Origin: Acheta domesticus
Lineage: Eukaryota; Arthropoda; Insecta; Orthoptera; Gryllidae
NCBI GenBank assembly: GCA_031308135.1
Contig: JAHLJT010000631.1
Coordinates: forward strand, 154,397,276 to 154,461,275
Direction: 5' to 3'
Length of the DNA: 64,000 nucleotides
Part shown: positions 43,979 through 53,910 of the stretch, in pieces
Layout of the letters: each line of letters begins with the position of its first letter
Position numbering within the stretch: the first letter of the stretch is position 1
Made by a program: the position numbers and the translations under genes
Notes under the pieces: generated by a model
The model's database searches: none
What the model saw: the letters and a program-made list of their open reading frames with translations, nothing else
Told to the model about the DNA's origin: nothing

Positions 43979-44469
43979 AATCAAACATTTGAAAAATCAA
44001 CTTGGGCAACTATTCTTCATTAATTGATTTTGCGAAGTGTTTTTAAGGTAAACATTTTTTGATAGTGGTAGATGCCAAAATGGTAGGAAGTTAACATAAT
44101 GGAATATATGATATCCAATGAAATCATCAGAAGTTTGAGAATTTTTGCTCGAATGAGAATCCAAGAACTAGTGATATCAGACAGCAATTAGGCTCTCACA
44201 TCTAAAGAACTCCACGATTCCTACATAGGACTTAAATAAAATTTTCTACCATGTCACCTTATCATCAATCTAGTAACGGCCAAGTGGAATGGATGGTACA
44301 AACATTAAAGAAAATTTTAGCAAAACTAGATGGAGATATTGAGCTTTAATTACTAAGAATGCTTTTCAGACAACATTTCAACAGCACATTTAGGAACTGG
44401 GAAACCACCTGCCGAACTACTAACGGGAAGAAAACTACAGCCTGTATTTGACAAAATGCACCTATATGC

Positions 44470-44838
44470 ATGGAGGGAAAAAGAAAAAATAATCAGAAAT
44501 TCAAATCAGAAACAAGAACATTTAAATTACACGATTTAGTTTATTTGAGAAATTTTAACTCGTCTGGACCAAAATGGACAGGGGTAGTAATTCACAATAT
44601 TGTCAGACCTGTTTTGTATATTATTAAATTGCAGAATAGAATAATAGTTAAAAGACATGTTGATCACTTAAGAAGTTTTCACAAAATATATATATATATA
44701 TGTAAAAATCAAATTTCAATGAAATTGTTCGTGAGTCGGCTAATTCGTCTTTCTGATGCAGGGGCTGCACCGTCTGTTGTAAGTACTCCATTAACGAGTA
44801 CTTCATCTTCATCAGAGAGTGTGAGTCCTCATGGCTGA
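44470..44838 (+). pseudogene. Gypsy integrase C-terminal domain
   Basis: FKLHDLVYLRNFNSSGPKWT, then GPVLYIIKLQN-like RPVLYIIKLQNR and VKRHVDHLRSF match the GPF/Y-type domain at the end of gypsy pol. Low-complexity ST-rich codons follow to the stop at 44838. Confidence 0.7.
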
Positions 44839-46221
44839 AGTTGTCAAGCTGAAGGACTCCAGTATTGGGACCCAGAGAAACTCTTAAAAAACCAAAATAT
44901 TTAAAAGATTAGGTTTTGAATTACAAAAGGGAGGAAACGTTATTGATGTTACGTTCCAAAGAGTTGCTGTTCAGTGAGGGATAACAAAAAACGAGGTTGT
45001 TATTACCAAGTTGAATAATAAATAGAAACGTGCTAATAAAGTTGCATCTTAATTATTGAAATATTTAATAGGCAGACCAATTCTACTAATTGAATGAATA
45101 ATTTATAGTCAGTCCACAAAAAATATGACACTCAAGAGACCATTGATGCTCCTAAGCCTAGTTCCTATTAAATATTACCAGTAATGATAAAAATTAAAAT
45201 CTAAGATTTAAATACAAATAAAATTCTGGTTAATTTGAAAAGCTAGTGACTTTCTTACAGACATGTTCATATCTGGGTGGATGGTCAGATAACTGAATTA
45301 TTAGATTTTGGTGGATGGTGTAGCAATGTCCTGTTTTTCATTTTCTAAATCTGGTCACCCTAGGATCACACAAGTTCTACTTGGCAATAAGAAAACATGG
45401 AATTTGTCACCATAATAGCAATCAAGTTAATTCATGTAATGGCTACTGATTGATCGAAAAATGATTCATTGAAAGGGGGATGAAAATGAACATGCGAATC
45501 GATTTGTTATAAACTGGATTACAGAAGTGAAAAATATTGTATTAATTATAGCTGGCACTGAAGATATCAAATTTATTTTGAAAAACATCAGCAAATAAAT
45601 TATTATTATTATTATTATTATTATTGTTACATTTGAATGGCGAGTGTTCAATCCATTTTTATTCCTCCTCCAATTAAGCAATGCAGTTAAGTTTAAGGTA
45701 AAAACAAATTCAATTAAAATGAATGTAGTCACCAATTTTTGGCAAAACTACATTTACACAATAGTTCTGCAAGATAGTAATTATGACAATAAAAATCAGA
45801 TTCCACATTTAAAAACATTAATTAAATGCATTTATTTGATGAGTGTCACTCATTGGCCATACAAAAGGGGTATGGCTTACACTTTCCAGACAAGAGGCTA
45901 GGTGGTGGTTTGCCCATCTTCCAGTGTGTGGTATGAATGATCATGAGGGGTGGATGATAGGAAGTGAGATGATTGGAATACCAGTTTGGAAAAGATAAGA
46001 CCAGCCACGCTTTATGTAGATTCCAAAAGGCCGTCTTTGGCTCTGCTTAAATGACCATATGCCAACGAGAGCAGCTCTTTATTTCAGCAGTTCAGGGAGA
46101 TTCATATACTTCAATATTTGTGTATTTTTCCTACACAGAGATACATGTACAAAAGATGGAACACATTGCAATTGAAATAAAAATTTTGAATGTTATATTA
46201 TATTTCAATGTACTAAAACCT
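44839..46221. other. Unassigned AT-rich intergenic DNA
   Basis: A short (ATT)n tract lies at about 45600-45625. No gene or element boundary was recognised; gypsy LTR sequence could be hidden here but was not identified. Confidence 0.45.
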
Positions 46222-46227
46222 TTTATT
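46222..46227 (-). terminator. Polyadenylation signal of NUDT9
   Basis: AATAAA on the - strand, about 90 nt after the NUDT9 stop codon. Confidence 0.6.
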
Positions 46228-46317
46228 AAAGAGATATATTTGTATAGTATGATTCCTTCTTTCAATTCAATACATTGTAACATTAATACAAATTTTGTGA
46301 ATACAATATTAAAATTA

Positions 46318-47271
46318 TCACCAATGAGCATCATGTTTGGCAGCCACCTTGGCAATGAAATCTGAATGACTTGCATACAAAGGAAGCTCTTGACTCGCGT
46401 CCATCCAACAAACACCCACGGCATCATCTCCAGCTTTAAGTGATATAGCTCCAATAGTATTACCATCATCATCATGAAAATTCATAGCAACGGTTTCCAT
46501 CCAAGCATTATCTGTATTTCTTGGATCATCTACATAACCTGTATAAATCACTTCTCCATTGTCAAAAAATGATGTAATTATTTTTTTGTTTTCTTCCAAA
46601 GAGTCTGGGTTCTCTAAAGAACTACAGGCTTCTTCAAGAAATTCTCTTTTTAAGGTTGCAGACACAACCTCACCAGGATCAACCATTCCACCAGGTAGAG
46701 CCCATTCCCCAGAATCTCTTCTTTGAATGGCCACAAACTGCAAAATTTTCTTCTTACTTTTTGGATGAATGACCACATCACCTTGGCTTATCCTTTTCCA
46801 CCGTGTAACAATAGGATCAGCGGCATGATTTGGACCCCATCTTCCCAAAACACCTCGCCCACATAACCCTGTCCGACCTATAGGATTTAGGGGTCTCTTA
46901 TCTTTTACTCTATATTCCCCCATGAAGCTTTGTCTGTTTATATTCCCGTCAATACTATTCCATTTAGGGAAAAAGTTAGGTTCTGATACATCTTGATCAG
47001 CCCACGGCTTTCCCGAAACAAAAGATGCTGTAAAATCCTTTGGTTTGTAGTCTGGCCATTCAGAATTCCATGGTACTAGATTGTCAGGAAACTGAAGACG
47101 TATAATTTTACCCACTCGCGGATAGTGCAAACTTCTACACTTTACATGGACCATTGCGATTAATATTTTCTTAGACATTGACCGTTTCGAAACGAAAACA
47201 TTGAAGAAATATATTATACACAATATCGTCACTGATGCACACAGTTGCGAGGAATAACCTTTTATATCCAA
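46318..47271 (-). CDS. NUDT9: ADP-ribose pyrophosphatase, NUDT9 type, single exon
   Basis: The enzyme hydrolyses ADP-ribose to AMP and ribose 5-phosphate; the mammalian enzyme is largely mitochondrial. The Nudix box lies at residues 195-216: GGMVDPGE, then seven residues, REF-EE. As in NUDT9, the box glycine near its end is replaced. Other NUDT9 signatures are RTGLCGRGVLGRWGPNHAAD (133-152), DPIVTRWKR, LQFVAIQRRDSGEWALP and GYVDDPRNTDNAWMET. The C-terminus LYASHSDFIAKVAAKHDAHW also fits. Length 317 aa is close to the family norm. Residues 11-27 are hydrophobic and followed by basic residues, possibly a targeting or membrane segment; Met32 or Met40 are alternative starts just before conserved sequence. 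There is no intron, unlike the vertebrate gene, yet the frame is intact and the promoter is shared with GOPC, so a functional gene is likely. Confidence 0.95.
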   Translation of the reverse strand: MDIKGYSSQLCASVTILCIIYFFNVFVSKRSMSKKILIAMVHVKCRSLHYPRVGKIIRLQFPDNLVPWNSEWPDYKPKDFTASFVSGKPWADQDVSEPNFFPKWNSIDGNINRQSFMGEYRVKDKRPLNPIGRTGLCGRGVLGRWGPNHAADPIVTRWKRISQGDVVIHPKSKKKILQFVAIQRRDSGEWALPGGMVDPGEVVSATLKREFLEEACSSLENPDSLEENKKIITSFFDNGEVIYTGYVDDPRNTDNAWMETVAMNFHDDDGNTIGAISLKAGDDAVGVCWMDASQELPLYASHSDFIAKVAAKHDAHW

Positions 47272-47675
47272 AGCACTAGTACACAGAATTGTGCAATAAT
47301 CACATCTTCCCTGTTAACTGGAATCACATGAATTAACAAAGTGAGGTTATACGCAGCGGTCCTGTACTCTGGTTTGGATACTCGAATTCAGTTGACAGCT
47401 GACCACGATAGCACCGTGGAATCTGTGACCAACTTCACAAAATTAAGTAATAGTTTCTAAATCGAAGTGTTTGAATAGAATGGTGATCTTAAGAAACACA
47501 TTTGGCTTGAGGGTACTAATAACTTTACGCATTGAGACTATATATCTATAAAACTGTGAGACATGGTAAACATTTTGATTAAGTCCGATTACATCGAAAT
47601 GTCAATTTTTCAATGCATTATGCTCAGTGCATTGTGGGAATCGGCTAGTATCACGTGATTAAGTAGGGAGAAAAC
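47272..47675. promoter_or_regulatory. Divergent promoter region of NUDT9 and GOPC
   Basis: 404 bp separate the two start codons. It holds the palindromic E-box ATCACGTGAT (47650-47659), a TCACGTGA core of the MITF/TFE/USF type, 16 bp before the GOPC ATG. CATTGTGGGAAT at about 47630-47641 resembles the ZNF143/Staf-type housekeeping promoter element. No TATA box stands out on either side. Promoter function is inferred from arrangement only. Confidence 0.6.
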
Positions 47676-47763
47676 ATGGCTGCTACGGGGATTAGCTTTC
47701 GGTGGCTCGATTTATTAGAAAAGGAATTCGATAAAGCGTTCGTGGATTTAGACATATTAATCG
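47676..47763 (+). CDS. GOPC: GOPC, first coding exon
   Basis: The ATG is followed by 29 codons and a split glycine codon (G|gtaggt). [18 protein letters not shown], then [12 protein letters not shown], matches the N-terminus of GOPC (also PIST/CAL), where vertebrates have [21 protein letters not shown] is a Golgi-associated scaffold with coiled coils and one PDZ domain that sorts membrane proteins at the trans-Golgi. The AUG is the first in the region and is the start implied by the homology. The divergent neighbour is NUDT9. Confidence 0.93.
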
Positions 47764-48146
47764 GTAGGTAGAAATGTGAAAGGAAATTGCGTAATAATGT
47801 CTTGATTTTGATGGAGCATCTGTACGTAAATACAATTTCGTTGTAGGTTACGTCAGTGAAGTGACACATTGACATTTAAACGCTTACCGCTTGAACGAAT
47901 GTTGTATTTTCTTTTGGAACTCTATTAGTGAATATATTCCTTGCATATAATCAGCATTTTTATTTAGTGCTTCTTACTTGTATTATTTAATAGCGTTGTT
48001 AATGCAAAATATCAGATTTTATAACTCAGTGTTGGCCATATCCATAGGTTATAATAAGTAATAGTTTGTGTGTTAGTATTTGAGAGCCTTTGGTCAATTA
48101 TTTTTTCGTATATATTTAAATATACAGTTTGTTTGTACAATTGCAG
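47764..48146 (+). other. GOPC intron 1
   Basis: GT at 47764 to AG at 48145-48146 with a TTTGTACAATTGCAG acceptor; phase 1. No features inside. Confidence 0.85.
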
Positions 48147-48274
48147 GAGAATTTGATTCAGAAGAACCTGACATGGTATACACTGCACGTCAAAAAATGG
48201 CAACTTTAAGTTCCTGTTTTGCCCAGCTTACACATAAAGCACAAACTATCTTTCAAAACAGTGCCAAAGTCGAG
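48147..48274 (+). CDS. GOPC: GOPC, second coding exon
   Basis: Encodes (G)EFDSEEPDMVYTARQKMATL, then SSCFAQLTHKAQTIFQNSAK and VE, up to donor GAG|gtaagg, phase 0. It corresponds to the GOPC segment with RQKM-SLSSCFAQL-HKAQ just ahead of the first coiled coil. With exon 1 this gives 72 residues. The coiled-coil and PDZ exons were not found in the remaining 15.7 kb of + strand, so the gene either continues beyond the window across a long intron or is broken here. Confidence 0.93.
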
Positions 48275-48710
48275 GTAAGGCACATCAATATATTTGATTT
48301 CCAAGTATGAAAACAATATAATACTGACTTTTCCCAAGGGATTATTTCTTGTCATGTTGCCCAAATTCAGTTTAATTTTTGTTTATAATAGCGTAATGCA
48401 GTGCGTTTTTATTTCTTGTCATGTCAAAAGTTCACTATTATTAAACATATTATGTATTTATATAATGGTTGACAAACGTATTAGTTGCATAGAAACATTT
48501 TTAGTTTCTATGTGATAGTTGTTAAATTTAGAATATTGTTTATGCAAGGAAGAAATGCAAAAGTTAAGATTTATGTACAGATTTATTTAATAATTTAATA
48601 TACAAATAGATCATGGTAAAAGCTTTCTACTGCATCTAAATCTCATTACTTATACATAATTTATTATAAAAAATATACTGAAAAGTCTTTGGTCTTAGTG
48701 TTTGTGTGAT
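48275..48710. other. GOPC intron 2 start, and region 3' of the - strand gene
   Basis: AT-rich, nothing coding recognised. TAATAAATT on the - strand near 48656-48668 could be a second polyadenylation signal for the gene ending at 48730. Confidence 0.45.
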
Positions 48711-48716
48711 TTTATT
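48711..48716 (-). terminator. Polyadenylation signal of the - strand coiled-coil gene
   Basis: AATAAA on the - strand, 14 nt after the TGA stop at 48730-48732. Confidence 0.6.
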
Positions 48717-48729
48717 GCAGGTACGGTTT

Positions 48730-50085
48730 TCATTTACTTGAGAAAGTACTGTCAGGCAGTGAATAATCCAGATTCTCCTCAGAGCCCTCTTGAGAATCGT
48801 CTGTGTGTTCACTGTTGTCAGGGGCAGATCCATCACTACTTTCAGAATTCATTAATCGGTTTGATAGCTCTTCAAGTTTGTTTAGTAAGCGATATAAATA
48901 GTGTGTATCATTTTTATTAAAGTTTTTGTGCCTTGTGTTTCTAGGAAAACCTGTGTTTGTATTTGGGAACTTCTGCTGAATATCTCTTTCAGAATGATTT
49001 TTCGGATTTTGCATTGGAGGTGGATTTTGTTCATCAGCATGTCTCTCATCCCGAGATGTATTCTTTTGTAATATTTGATGTAAGGACATATTAATGTTAG
49101 AATGGTGATTATAATCTTGTGTTTGTATTATCCTATGTGGGAAAGAACTGTTCAGGTCTCTGGACTCTTCCTCAGTTATTGAACTTAAACTAGAATTAAT
49201 ATCATGGTAATAGGGGGTTGGCTTTTTTGTAGACATTTCATTGAGTGCATGATTTGTATCATGCAAGTCCAATTTCTGACTTCCTGTAAAATTATTAGTT
49301 TCTCTGTGTGTGAAAGGTTGCCTATGGGACTGTTCATTCTCTGAATTGCTCATGACAGTGGAAATATTATCCGTTGATAAATATGTAACTTGGTCTTCTG
49401 AGGTTATGGGCTTAGCACTGTGAACTATTGTAATGATTGTACTATTTAATGGTGCACTTAGATTATTTTGATTTTCTTGGGTTGTATTTGAATCTAGTTC
49501 ATTGTTGTCTCTTGATTGATTTTCTCTTATTTCATTACGTGCATTAGATAGGATAATTGTAAGTTCTTGGGAGGAAGAAGTACCATAAAGAGGAGTAGAA
49601 GGTTGAGGGGTGCTTGTTTCTGCTTGAGATGGTGTTTGTGTTGGAATGCCTTTTTTGTTTGTTGCAGGCATAGTTTGTGAATGTGTCAAATTTTGTAAAA
49701 CTGATGATTTTTCTGATCTATGGGAATCAAATATTCTATTCAAATTTTCTTCAAGTGTTTCTGATGTACTGTCGGGTTCTGAAGTGTCATCATAATCTTC
49801 ACTAGTTGCTGTTAAAACATTAATCAAGTCTTGTTTTGAAGGTTTAGAATTATCTGATGTGTGTGAGGATATCTGAACACCTATATTTCTCAGCACTTCT
49901 GTTATTGATTGTGTCATGTTTTGAATCTCCTGGCTCAGATGTTTTTGATTTGCTTCAAAAAATTTCTTCAGTTCAGATGTTATATTAGTTGATCCTGTGT
50001 TGCTTTCTTGGCACTGAATCGCTTTCAAATAAGGACCCTCAGAGGTACTCTGATTTGATGACTGTGGTACTTTGTTTTGGAGCTC
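48730..50085 (-). CDS. Unrecognised gene, last exon (E): Ser/Thr/Asn-rich tail
   Basis: Begins after acceptor tttctttccag, phase 0, and runs 451 codons to TGA. The protein is hydrophilic and rich in S, T, N, Q and E, and has about fourteen N-x-S/T sequons (for example NMT, NLT, NTT, NST, NFT). It lacks recognisable domains, membrane segments or cysteine patterns. Sequon density and composition suggest a mucin-like extracellular or disordered tail; this is inference. A short helical Asn-rich stretch YLYRLLNKLEELSNRLMNSE lies near the C-terminus. I do not recognise the gene. It is AT-rich in codon use, unlike exons A and B. Confidence 0.8.
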   Translation of the reverse strand, partial: ELQNKVPQSSNQSTSEGPYLKAIQCQESNTGSTNITSELKKFFEANQKHLSQEIQNMTQSITEVLRNIGVQISSHTSDNSKPSKQDLINVLTATSEDYDDTSEPDSTSETLEENLNRIFDSHRSEKSSVLQNLTHSQTMPATNKKGIPTQTPSQAETSTPQPSTPLYGTSSSQELTIILSNARNEIRENQSRDNNELDSNTTQENQNNLSAPLNSTIITIVHSAKPITSEDQVTYLSTDNISTVMSNSENEQSHRQPFTHRETNNFTGSQKLDLHDTNHALNEMSTKKPTPYYHDINSSLSSITEEESRDLNSSFPHRIIQTQDYNHHSNINMSLHQILQKNTSRDERHADEQNPPPMQNPKNHSERDIQQKFPNTNTGFPRNTRHKNFNKNDTHYLYRLLNKLEELSNRLMNSESSDGSAPDNSEHTDDSQEGSEENLDYSLPDSTFSSK

Positions 50086-50156
50086 CTGGAAAGAAAACAA
50101 ACTTGTTATCAAGCCTTGTTTCCTAATGAATAAAAAAAGATGAATTAGATACTTAC

Positions 50157-50421
50157 ATTCATGATGGTTGTAATTTCCTTTAATGATTGATAAACGATTT
50201 GCTGTTCATTTTGTATTTTTGATATGCCTTTTTGAATGTCTGTAGTGCTTATTAGCAATCCTTCATGTGCTTCATTAATGGCAACCGCTAAATTCTGTGC
50301 TTCCTTGCTGCTATAATTTGCAGCTCTCAAAACTGTGTTAGTAGTGTGACCAACATTTCTCACAACTGTTGTATGATGTGATTTCAAATATCTGTGTAGA
50401 TCTTCCACTTGGTTTTCCCAC
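50157..50421 (-). CDS. Unrecognised gene, exon D (helical)
   Basis: Acceptor tactgaag, donor AAT|gtaagt. The exon completes a lysine codon split with exon C and adds 88 codons (WENQVEDLHRYLKSHHTTVV to YQSLKEITTIMN). Regular spacing of hydrophobic residues (V-DL-RYL, AVAINEAHEGLLI, IQKGISKIQNEQQIVYQSL) suggests amphipathic helices or a coiled coil. Ends in phase 0 with exon E. Confidence 0.8.
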
Positions 50422-50581
50422 CTTCAGTATGAAACATGTTTTCTATTATTAAATTTTCTTGTGTTGCAAATTTTGAAAAGCTTTAATTTTTTGTCAATTG
50501 TATAAATTGAATTTAGTTAAAGTACAATTTTATTATATTGCACAATGTAAAATATTGTTCTAGTATTAGCAACATACATAC

Positions 50582-50777
50582 TTGTTATTGGTGAGGAGTC
50601 CAACTATTCTTTCAAGTGTCTCAGCAAGATATTTCTCTAGCATTGGTTCATGTTCCTGTATACGATGACATGAGGCTTGGAACATATGTTGTATTGAAAT
50701 TATAGTCTGAAAGTAGGAACTTGTACTGGTCCGTATTTCTTCTAAGGTTGCTTCAATGTTGTCTCGAGAATGAGATG
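50582..50777 (-). CDS. Unrecognised gene, exon C (helical)
   Basis: Acceptor ttttttctccag, donor AACAA|gtatgt. Encodes SHSRDNIEATLEEIRTSTSS, YFQTIISIQHMFQASCHRIQ, EHEPMLEKYLAETLERIVGL and LTNNK. The phases (2 bases in, 2 bases out) fit exons B and D exactly. Likely helical. Confidence 0.8.
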
Positions 50778-53355
50778 CTGGAGAAAAAATTGAAAATAAT
50801 TAATAATTTCGTAAATAAATAATAAAATCCAGTGTCAGTATGTACTTGACTGTCCAGGAGATGTCACGTCCTAGTATGGATGCCAATATTTCAGTCATCA
50901 TGTGGCAATCTTCCTCAGGGTGAAATGTGTAGAGGATTCTGCATGGGATAGATAGAGGAGTGAGAATCCCCCATCCTGTGTGCATAGAGGAGCCTGGCAA
51001 TATCTTTTCTCCGTAATCAAAGACTGAACATAGTTTGTTGAAGGCTACACAATTTGGTACATGTAATACCCTGGTTGTTCGTGGGGATTAAAACAAACCT
51101 GAGCTGCACTGATACACAAGATAGTGTTAATTATGTTAAAAAAGTCATGATTGTTACCTGCCACAACTGCAAAACAGAAATATTCAAATGTGAATGTCAA
51201 GAAGGAAATAGTGGTATGTGCATAGTTGTGTGTCAGCTGCCTCTCTTGACTTCATTCAAATCTTAAGGAAGAATATCAATATTGTATGTTCATAGCATCT
51301 TTGGACAGAGGTCCAGGTTCAACACTTCTGTTTAAACCATCTATTGATACCTACTTTATGATCAATATGGTAACGTTGAAAATTTGCGGTAAATGTGATA
51401 CCCTAACCTACCAGAAGGCAGTAGTCATTGGTAATAGTTTGTGGAGGCTGTTTGCAAAATAAATATAATTCAGTAACTTAATATCTATAATCATGATGAG
51501 TAATTCAATTCATTCTCTTGAATCGTACCAATATTTCTTCCATCTTTAAATTCTTGAACTTCGTCATATCCTAACAGACATGTTCGGAAACACCAACAAC
51601 AATGTAACAATAAACATTTTTCCTGACTTTTGTAACTTTTGTGACACCACACTAAAGTCAAAATCTTTCAAGTGTTATTCCTCATGTATGATACCAAGTG
51701 TTGGATAATACTCACGAGAGTGAGGCAAACTTGAACTTGAAAACCTGTAGGTAAACCATGGAGCCTCTTAAGTATTAATACTTTAGTGTTACTAGCAGTC
51801 ATTACTATGGTGGAAACAGGAGCGTCCTTGCCAAGTATTCTGAGATTCATAAGTTTGATTCACAGCTGAAGGCCAAATTATTGGTATTCTTCCAAATCCA
51901 ACTTTCAAAATAAAGAGTGATAGATCATTTTCTAAATATCGGATGATGTATTCTTGATATTTATTAAGAATATTGATTTGACAGTGCCCTATATTTTAAT
52001 ATTAATGTAGGTAGGAATTGTCAGCAACAAAAAATCTTCAGTTAATGCTATTGTAAATAAATATTGTTCTTAACTCATGGTTTTTATTTAATGAATTCAA
52101 TTTATTAATTTAGTTTATGGAATTAAATTATTATAAATCTCATAAGTTCAGTCTGTCTTATATCTATGAGTCAAATCAGGAACTAGGGATATTGTCAATA
52201 CCTATTGACATATGACTACCAATATATCAATGATGACAAATGTATTTTGTTAAGTTCTTAAAGTGGTAACATTTGCCCTGGAACCCTTTTGTATGCATGT
52301 AGGCCACATAATTAACTCTTTGAGTTTTTACACTCTACTTGTAAACATAAAAAATCTCAAACTCACTGTAGTCTATGTGTTAAATTAGAGAATATTAACA
52401 ACAAAATGGTATAACCATCAGAATTTTCTAATTATTGTAAATTTTGGAAAAATTGAGAAGCTTGAACATATAAAAGTAGACACTTAAATGGAAATGGCGC
52501 AGATATTATTGTTACACTGCTAGTTTTCTTAATGGAATCCATTCCTTTTTCCATTTCAGCTCTTTAAATTATTTCATTTGCACCTTTTTCAAAATGTTAG
52601 TCTTTTTTACTTAATATTGAGAAAAGTGAAGTATTAAAATTGTAAAATTATAAGGATGTAATTCTCAAATATGAGAAACATTGCAATGTTGTAGCACTAC
52701 TGTGAGTACAAATTTTTTTTAAACATACAACTGGCTGATAAAGATTGATGGATGTTTGTATGGAGCCCAGCCAAGTATTAACAAATCTTTTTTGGCAGCA
52801 TATCCTTAAACCATAAGTAAATGCCATACAAAAAACAACAAAAGACAAATTTCTAATTTTCTCCATTTGTTCAATTAAAAACGAAACCAGAAACATTGGA
52901 AATTATTGCAAATAATAATAATAATAATAATAATAATATTAAAATGTAAATTTTTCCTTCCATTTGTATTTGTTTCTGTCAGTGCCATTTGGAGAGTGAG
53001 ATTGAGAAATGTATTTGCCAAAGGAATCCAGCGACGTTTGGAATTCTGTGAGGTGCTCTGGCATTGTTTAATGCAAAAACAGCCTAGAGCTGCAACTACC
53101 GTGACTACTTCTCTTTATTGTAAACTACTCTTTTTAATTACTGCTAAGATACACATTAGTAGCTTTGATAGTCATTTCATGTATGTGGATTCACAGATTG
53201 TAGGAATACCCTGATTCAGAGGCTAAAAGCTATTTTTATTTAAACTTTTAAATTCAAAAAAGTATATTTTTCTCCTTTGGTTTGGAGTTTTTCAAGTAGT
53301 TGCTAAATTGTGTTTGCTGCACGCATCGCATAACCATTACAAATATTACAAGAAA
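50778..53355 (-). other. Intron B-C of the - strand gene, distal part
   Basis: AT-rich. At 50800-51000 a - strand open stretch (TGWGILTPLSIPCRILYTFH, then PEEDCHMMTEILASILGRD) looks like a dispersed-repeat fragment, with a CTGAGGA...GAAA pair at 50889-50918 discussed separately. At about 52906-52940 there is an (AAT)n tract, followed by an open stretch on + (52980-53214) of unknown nature. No further exon recognised. Confidence 0.45.
50889..50918 (-). ncRNA. Possible Penelope-type hammerhead core (weak)
   Basis: On the - strand an exact CTGAGGA (CUGANGA box) is followed 19 nt later by GAAA, with a poorly pairing intervening stem. Penelope pLTRs carry this arrangement. The stem does not support an active ribozyme. 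Confidence 0.25.
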
Positions 53356-53585
53356 GTCGGCCCCGCGACCGTGATCGCCAAGAGATTAGTGTCGCAGTGA
53401 TTTCGGACCGAGGGGTCGCTGGTTGGAGTCCCGCCTTGGGCATGGTTGTGTGCTCGTCCTTTCATCCCCTATCATCACCATATCGTTTCATCCTCATACC
53501 ATAACGTTAAATCCAATAGTGGTCGTTAATGACCTGGTAGTTGATGCGGCCTTAATTAACAAACATAAAAACGAAAAAAAATCCA
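53356..53585 (+). mobile_element. Second SINE-like element (230 bp) with 8-bp duplication
   Basis: Duplication ACAAGAAA lies at 53348-53355 and 53586-53593. The head (GCCCCGCGACCGTGATCG to GGTTGGAGTCCCGCC) resembles a tRNA with a B-box-like GGTTGGAGTCCC. The tail is A-rich (AACATAAAAACGAAAAAAAA). It is a different family from the SINE at 33846. Confidence 0.7.
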
Positions 53586-53593
53586 ACAAGAAA

Positions 53594-53858
53594 TTATGTG
53601 CCAAATAAGCACCCTAGTTGTCTTAATGAAATCTACTCTTCAAAATTAAACTTTTAAATAATGTCATGTACAGTTTTTTTAAAATATAAGGAGTTGATGC
53701 GTAATTTCAATTGACAATTTTTAATAAAAATGCAAAATTGATTTTCTTCAAAATGGCTACGTCTTTCTTTTTCTTCAAGAATTTGTTTTGCTCAAATGGA
53801 GTAGAGATCGCTTCCTTACGGTAAATGTCCTAATTTGAAACTCCTGGAACTTCGAAAA

Positions 53859-53859
<1 letters not shown>
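53594..53859. other. Unassigned intronic sequence
   Basis: Nothing recognised. Confidence 0.4.

Positions 53860-53910
<51 letters not shown>
53860..53910 (+). repeat. (ATT)n microsatellite
   Basis: About 17 ATT units directly before HX copy H10. Confidence 0.95.

Larger units (their letters stand above)
41980..44838 (+). mobile_element. Decayed Ty3/gypsy LTR retrotransposon remnant
   Basis: Order on the + strand: RNase H fragment (41980-42290), foreign insert (about 42400-43500), integrase zinc finger (43849-43978), degraded integrase core (about 44000-44350), integrase C-terminal GPF/Y-like domain (44470-44838). Many stops and frameshifts; no LTRs found. Each domain is the expected one in the expected order for Ty3/gypsy. 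Confidence 0.75.

Noticed and set aside
44470..44838. Possible host gene with ST-rich tail
   Set aside because: The first two thirds are the gypsy integrase C-terminal domain, and the tail is low complexity.
52906..53214. 102-codon frame after an acceptor-like ttctgtcag
   Set aside because: Contains an (AAT)n-derived Ile run. The rest can be read equally well in another frame, and no donor, partner exon or known domain was found.
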